The notes below the pieces were generated by a model. The model saw only the letters and a program-made list of their open reading frames with translations, searched no databases and was not told the origin of the DNA. From Neckera pumila (taxonomy: Eukaryota > Streptophyta > Bryopsida > Hypnales > Neckeraceae): DNA of 64,000 nucleotides. Both the position numbers and the translations under genes were made by a program. Within the stretch, counting starts at the first letter, position 1, and each line of letters opens with the position of its first letter. The stretch covers positions 13,764,001 through 13,828,000 of the forward strand of contig OZ018415.1 in assembly GCA_963969595.1 (NCBI GenBank), written 5' to 3'. Shown here piece after piece: positions 61,802 to 64,000 of the stretch.

Positions 61802-63620
61802 TTGATTGCTTATAATTATATCAAATATAGATGTTCAAAATATATATATATATATAAAAGATGTTGTTGTATAGAATTATTTCTTAATATAGAAGATTTA
61901 AAAACAAAAAAATTTGGAAACTATGTTATAAGTATAAAATATCTTGAAGAAAGTAACATATTTGAACTTGATTATGGAGGTAAAAAAGCTAAAGGTTGTT
62001 CATTCAGAAATCACAATTGTAAATATTCTTTTTTAAAAGTATACGTTTTGCGTTGTGCTCATACAATAAAAGAGGGAAATTACTTTGATAAAATTTTTAA
62101 ATCAAAACCTAAGAATGCACAAAATCCAAGGGAAAAAAAATATTTATATAGAAACCATTGTCACAAATTTGTGATATTTGCTTTAAAAGATTTATCAAAA
62201 GATAACATAATTTACAAAAAAATGCACTATACCAAATACCTTTGAAATGCATCAATATTGTAAAAGAAAAATGAATCTATGTATATGGTGTATTTCTTGT
62301 TTCTAAATTAAAACAGTTCTACAAATTATCTAAAGAAACATCTAAGTATCTTGAAAGCCAAAAAGATTCTAAACAATTTATTCTTAAATGTAAAATAGAA
62401 AAAAATAATCTTATAAGTAAAATTTTGCAACATTTTGGTATAGAAAAAAAGTTACTATTTACATATGTTTTTCTATTTTATCCAAAAAAAATCTAAATTT
62501 GATGAAGAACCATCCAAAATATGTAAGAAAAAAGGAAGACTTTATTAAATACAAAAAACAAAGGTAAACAAATTGTAAATGATGAAGAAAAAGATGATAA
62601 TAAATATTATCCTTTTTGAATTCATCCTAAGTATAGTGAAACTTGGGAAAGTAATTTTTCAATGGAAAGCATCAAAAGTACCACCATTGAATCTTTATTA
62701 GTTATAAATGAAGATTTAAATCTTAAGAATCAAGTTATGGATTAAAATGAATTAACAATAGAGTATATTCTTTTATTATATATACCACATATGTTAGAAA
62801 AGCCTTTATACAACAATACATTAATTTTATTAAATGTTTATTATAAAAATTGTCTTTATAAAGGCAAAAGCGGTAAAGATGAAAATTAAAGCATTTATTT
62901 CTCTGTTAGCCATGGATATGGATCATAGGGGGTCTTAATGTGAATGGAGATGTTTGCCAATTTCATTGTACCTCCAAATCACATTCCAAAGAATATGCTT
63001 GGAGAACTGTGGGCAATTTAATAACAAGCAATATTTGGAGGTAATGTACAAATTTGGTAATTTTATTAACCTTTTTTTTTCAAATCAATTTGCCAAATTA
63101 AAATGTATTGCTAGTGGACAAGTTGATAATTTAATAAATGTGCACTCTATGCATATTTTCAAAATCAAGCCACATGTAGATGTAGGCGATGAAGAAGCCT
63201 CTATAATAACATAGTTCATTAATGGAAATATTGAGAGAGGGGATTTTGCTATCCATCAATTGTGGTATAAATTATGCACACCAAATGGAGCCGGTATTTT
63301 TTGAGGTTGAAAAATTTAGTTCAAGGAACTTTAGAGTTTAAATCTCTAAAAATAGCTCTACATAAATACTTCAAATTAGAAGTAGTGCTTTTCAATAAAA
63401 AAAATATTTGCACAAGACTAATCAATCAAAAAAAGGAAGAAAAATACCTACATTTGGTAAAGATTATTGGTCATCTATTATCTATGAATGTGATGAAGAT
63501 CTTTGAAAGAATTCAAATGAATAAAAGATTTTAGGACTAGTTTTATATACTAGAGTATCCAGATTCAATATTATCTTATTTAACAATGACATATTTGGTG
63601 TAGAAAATAAATTTTGACTC
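61802..63620 (+). pseudogene. Remnants of an AT-rich, Lys/Asn-rich protein of unknown family
   Basis: Several plus-strand blocks look like one decayed coding sequence: 61802-62245 (DYGGKKAKGCSFRNHNC, VYVLRCAHTIKEGNYFD), about 62629-62890 (YSETWESNFSMESIKS, IEYILLLYIPHMLEKPLYNN), 62954-63214 (NVHSMHIFKIKPHVDVGDEE), and 63215-63610 in mixed frames (ERGDFAIHQLWYKLCTPNG, GRKIPTFGKDYWSSIIYECD). Frames change with many stops. The blocks hold Cys/His residues, but I recognise no domain. It could be an old mobile-element protein; confidence in any function is nil. Confidence 0.35.
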
Positions 63621-63649
63621 TACTTGATAATACTCTTCAAAATTTTATA

Positions 63650-63845
63650 TTTAAACACTAAATATATAATGTTATGGTATCAATTACAAAAATTATTTTT
63701 ATTTAAAAATTAAGAGTATGATGTATATGATGTTAATTTCAAAGTTATTTTTAATTTAAATATTAAGTGTATGATGTTTATTGTATGAATTAAAAATTTA
63801 ATTTTCATTTAACATTAAAAGTATGATGTGTATGGTATTATTTTT
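63650..63845. repeat. Degenerate tandem repeat, about 55 bp, 3-4 units
   Basis: Units share AAGAGTATGATGTATATG / AAGTGTATGATGTTTATT / AAAAGTATGATGTGTATGG, followed by T-rich text. Non-coding, next to the AT-rich coding remnant. Confidence 0.65.
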
Positions 63846-64000
63846 TTTATGTATAAATAGCCAATATGTACATTGTCCCTCAAAATAATTTGTACACATA
63901 CAAACCTTGCTATAGTAAATTGAAGAATTGGAGATTTTAATCAAAATTTTAATATGTTGTAGTACAAGTTTTATACTTGCATGAAATGAACTTTCAAAAC

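Overview
ORGANISM. AT-rich, intron-containing nuclear DNA of a land plant. The best indicator is one four-exon gene (about 32.3-43.2 kb) that fuses a protein kinase, a plant NBS (NB-ARC) module and a leucine-rich repeat array. From what I know of the literature, kinase-NBS-LRR (PNL) genes are characteristic of mosses, so a moss is most likely and another bryophyte or seedless plant is possible. No bacterial, organellar or viral gene set is visible.

LAYOUT. 0-7 kb: mostly non-coding, with twin 64-nt hairpins, a 103-bp tandem duplication just upstream of a possible first exon, and two copies of a TTAA-flanked element. 7.3-10.8 kb: a DUF7869-like (transposase-like) gene broken by a 238-bp snap-back MITE and one in-frame stop. 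11-24.5 kb: non-coding DNA, three more TTAA elements, a mutated FtsH fragment, a hAT transposase pseudogene with a BED zinc finger, and an ENTH-domain fragment. 24.8-29 kb: a tandem segmental duplication whose two copies show filled and empty insertion sites for several MITEs. 32.3-43.2 kb: the kinase-NBS-LRR gene, with about 84 LRR units of 72 bp and a C-terminal ZZ-type zinc-finger relic. 45.5-52.1 kb: a fold-back pair of roughly 1.25-kb arms. The left arm is split by a 3,625-bp element (TG...CA ends, 5-bp CTATT duplication) that carries one 681-codon ORF. 54-57.4 kb: fragments of PP2A B55 and lipoyl synthase. 59.7 kb: a 159-bp snap-back MITE with 78-bp perfect arms. 60.4 kb: a seventh TTAA element. 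61.8-63.6 kb: AT-rich remnants of an unrecognised protein.

HOW IT FITS TOGETHER. The only gene that looks like a functional host gene over most of its length is the kinase-NBS-LRR receptor. It would be an intracellular immune receptor: an N-terminal helical region plus a non-RD kinase for signalling, an NB-ARC switch with P-loop and MHD motifs, and a hugely expanded LRR for recognition. Its last part is damaged by two identical stops exactly one repeat apart, a 1-bp deletion and a further stop. As it stands it encodes about 2,843 residues and lacks the final LRRs and the ZZ finger. The rest of the window is largely DNA transposons, their non-autonomous derivatives and fragments of host genes. 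Elements with TTAA, TA, 3-bp and 5-bp target duplications can all be delimited from the sequence itself.
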